From: an uncultured Eubacteriales bacterium
Lineage (GTDB): Bacteria > Bacillota > Clostridia > Oscillospirales > Acutalibacteraceae
Direction of reading: 5' to 3'
DNA: 5,181 bases
Assembly: GCA_900321665.1 (NCBI GenBank)
Contig: ONWY01000110.1
Coordinates: 1 to 5,181 of the forward strand
The notes beneath the pieces were generated by a model. That model was given only the letters and a program-made list of their open reading frames with translations, made no database searches and was not told the origin of the DNA. This document shows, one piece after another, positions 4,083-5,181 of this stretch (position 1 is its first letter; the number at the start of each line of letters is the position of its first letter). Made by a program: the position numbers and the translations under genes.

Positions 4083-4231
4083 AAGAAAGAAGAATGGTGG
4101 TGGCAAGGCAAAGCCTTGCATTTTATAACTACCCCTCCGCCGACTATGTCGGCACCTCCCCTCACAATGGGAGGCGGTAAGAGGTTAAGATTTTACTTCC
4201 CGCACCCGTTCCGCTGCGCTCTATTTGGCTC
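4083..4231. repeat. 149-bp direct repeat, copy 2
   Basis: This second copy differs from copy 1 at 4146, 4206 and 4217. Together the copies bracket the AraC-type gene, its lost paralogue and the terminator. Such near-identical direct repeats can support deletion or amplification of the enclosed 1.2 kb by homologous recombination. Confidence 0.9.
4129..4181 (-). repeat. Two-hairpin dispersed repeat, copy R4 (reverse)
   Basis: It is identical to R1 except for one loop base (4146). It lies inside the second 149-bp repeat and is the fourth copy of this repeat type in about 1.3 kb. Confidence 0.75.
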
Positions 4232-4343
4232 ATTCAACACCCAAAATTCAAAATTTATGAATAGAAATACCAAACTTTTGTTCGCCAAAAACCGCTTTTG
4301 CGTTTTATTCTTGCACAATATCTTGTGTTTATATTGTTTAATA
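4232..4343. other. AT-rich stretch without a gene
   Basis: There is no open frame with a start and RBS. One plus-strand frame continues from the 149-bp repeat into here and stops at 4347, but it is a by-product of the repeat. The only structure seen is ACAATAT (4315-4321), complementary to ATATTGT at 4331-4337 and again at 4341-4347, which borders the hsdM promoter. Confidence 0.5.
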
Positions 4344-4350
4344 TTGTAAT
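4331..4350. repeat. Tandem ATATTGT sites overlapping the hsdM -35
   Basis: ATATTGTTTA and ATATTGTAAT are adjacent 10-bp near-repeats, with an inverted partner ACAATAT at 4315-4321. The second copy covers the -35 hexamer. The 10-bp period places the sites on one face of the helix, a layout typical of an operator. The AT-rich context makes chance a real alternative. Confidence 0.35.
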
Positions 4351-4372
4351 TAATTTAGAGATATGGTATGAT
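4344..4372 (+). promoter_or_regulatory. Promoter of hsdM
   Basis: TTGTAA (4344-4349) is followed after 17 bases by TATGAT (4367-4372), which has the extended -10 TGG (4364-4366). The start would be near 4379, leaving a leader of about 53 bases. Confidence 0.7.
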
Positions 4373-4431
4373 GATATTTGTAAAAAAATGTATAAATCAG
4401 TAAAAACTATAGGTTTGAAATGGAGTAATAA

Positions 4432-5181
4432 ATGATTACCGGTGAATTAAAAAACAAAATTGATAGTATTTGGAATGATTTTGCCGCAGGCGGTCTTGTG
4501 AATCCTCTTGATGTTATAGAGCAGATTACATACCTTATGTTTATTCATGATTTAGATGATTCCGATAATATGCGCGCCAAAGAAAGTGAAATGCTCGGTT
4601 TGCCATACGAGAGCATATTTAGCGGAGAGGTAGAAATCGGCGAAAGGAAAGTAAATGGTTCTCAGCTGAAATGGTCTGTTTTTCATGATTACCCGGCAAG
4701 CAAAATGTATCCTGTTGTTCAAGAACTTGTTTTCCCATTTATTAAAACATTGCACAGCGATAAAAACAGCGCCTACTCAAAATATATGAGTGATGCTATT
4801 TTTAAGCTTCCTACACCGTTGTTACTTGATAAAGTTGTCACCGGGCTTGATGAAGTTTATGAAATGATGAATGCCATGCAAAGCGCTGATATTCGCGGTG
4901 ATGTTTATGAATACCTGCTCTCCAAAATTGCACAGTCGGGCAGAAACGGTCAGTTCCGCACCCCGCGCCACATTATCAAAATGATGGTGGAATTGATGGA
5001 ACCGAAAGCGGATGATGTAATTTGTGACCCTGCATGCGGTACAAGCGGTTTTCTTGTAGCTGCAGGGGAATACCTTAAGGAAAACCGCAAAGAAGAAATC
5101 TTTTTTGACCGCAACAAAAAAGACCACTATATGAACCATATGTTTTTTGGCTACGATATGGATAGAACCATGCTGCGCATT
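4432..5181 (+). CDS. hsdM: Type I restriction-modification DNA methyltransferase subunit HsdM (partial, 250 aa)
   Basis: HsdM is the N6-adenine methyltransferase subunit of type I restriction-modification. With the specificity subunit HsdS it methylates the host recognition site; with HsdR the complex cuts unmodified DNA. Residues 1-145 are the helical HsdM N-terminal domain (DSIWNDFAAGGLVNPLDVIEQI, then YLMFIHDLD). The methyltransferase domain opens with RGDVYEYLLSKIA (155-167), GQFRTPRHI (173-181) and SAM-binding motif I DPACGTSGFL (199-208). A second conserved segment, FFGYDMDRTMLRI, is cut by the window edge; the catalytic NPP[FY] motif lies beyond it. Start ATG at 4432 has TGGAG at 4421-4425, 6 bases upstream, and its own promoter. 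The frame is open to the last base. hsdS and hsdR are expected further right but are not visible. Confidence 0.94.
   Translation, partial: MITGELKNKIDSIWNDFAAGGLVNPLDVIEQITYLMFIHDLDDSDNMRAKESEMLGLPYESIFSGEVEIGERKVNGSQLKWSVFHDYPASKMYPVVQELVFPFIKTLHSDKNSAYSKYMSDAIFKLPTPLLLDKVVTGLDEVYEMMNAMQSADIRGDVYEYLLSKIAQSGRNGQFRTPRHIIKMMVELMEPKADDVICDPACGTSGFLVAAGEYLKENRKEEIFFDRNKKDHYMNHMFFGYDMDRTMLRI

Noticed and set aside
3869..4181. CRISPR array
   Set aside because: The hairpin repeats are only four in number, in both orientations, unevenly spaced and internally variable. No spacers of constant length and no cas genes are seen.
205..4231. Composite transposon carrying the kinase and regulator
   Set aside because: Only one IS copy is present, with its own target duplication; the 149-bp repeats are unrelated to its ends.
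4822..5139. 105-codon minus-strand ORF opposite hsdM
   Set aside because: It is a shadow frame inside the methyltransferase coding region, with no family features.

Overview
The window looks like an accessory region of a Bacillota (probably gut-type Clostridia) chromosome. The basis is strong AGGAG-type ribosome binding sites, sigma-A-like promoters, low-to-moderate GC, and the style of the proteins (Clostridia-type HipA-like kinase, AraC/GyrI-like regulator, type I methyltransferase). The lineage is an inference from style; no marker gene is present.

Layout. (1) Positions 2-76 hold the last 24 codons of an unrecognised plus-strand gene. (2) Positions 77-204 are non-coding and rich in hairpins. 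(3) Positions 205-1548 are a complete IS3-family insertion sequence (1344 bp) with 25-bp terminal inverted repeats, orfA and orfB in a -1 frameshift arrangement, and a 6-bp direct repeat GTTTAC on both sides. Removing the IS and one repeat restores a perfect 20-bp palindrome. That palindrome is the last arm of a compact multi-hairpin element (135-204 joined to 1555-1567) closed by an outer stem, ATCAGT/ACTGAT. The IS therefore landed in the loop of a hairpin, just downstream of (4) a minus-strand HipA-like kinase gene (2710-1583) with a clear promoter and RBS and no antitoxin partner in view.

(5) Divergent from the kinase, after a repeat-filled intergenic region, is a plus-strand AraC-type regulator with a GyrI-like effector domain (3069-3848). 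Its gene is followed by an unusual 3' region (6): a two-hairpin repeat, then the last 12 codons of a second, lost paralogue of the regulator (3923-3961), another two-hairpin repeat, and a strong intrinsic terminator (4044-4071). A 149-bp sequence, 98% identical between copies, flanks the regulator in direct orientation (2834-2982 and 4083-4231). Each copy contains the same two-hairpin repeat in reverse orientation. (7) After an AT-rich stretch with a good promoter, the window ends inside the first 250 codons of a type I restriction-modification methyltransferase (hsdM, 4432 onward).

The genes do not form one operon: transcription units are IS (+), kinase (-), regulator (+) and hsdM (+, own promoter). 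The common theme is repeat-driven rearrangement: a palindrome-targeted IS, four copies of a two-hairpin repeat, long direct repeats, and a regulator paralogue apparently deleted down to its C-terminal scrap. The most unusual items are the interrupted multi-hairpin element and the regulator remnant.
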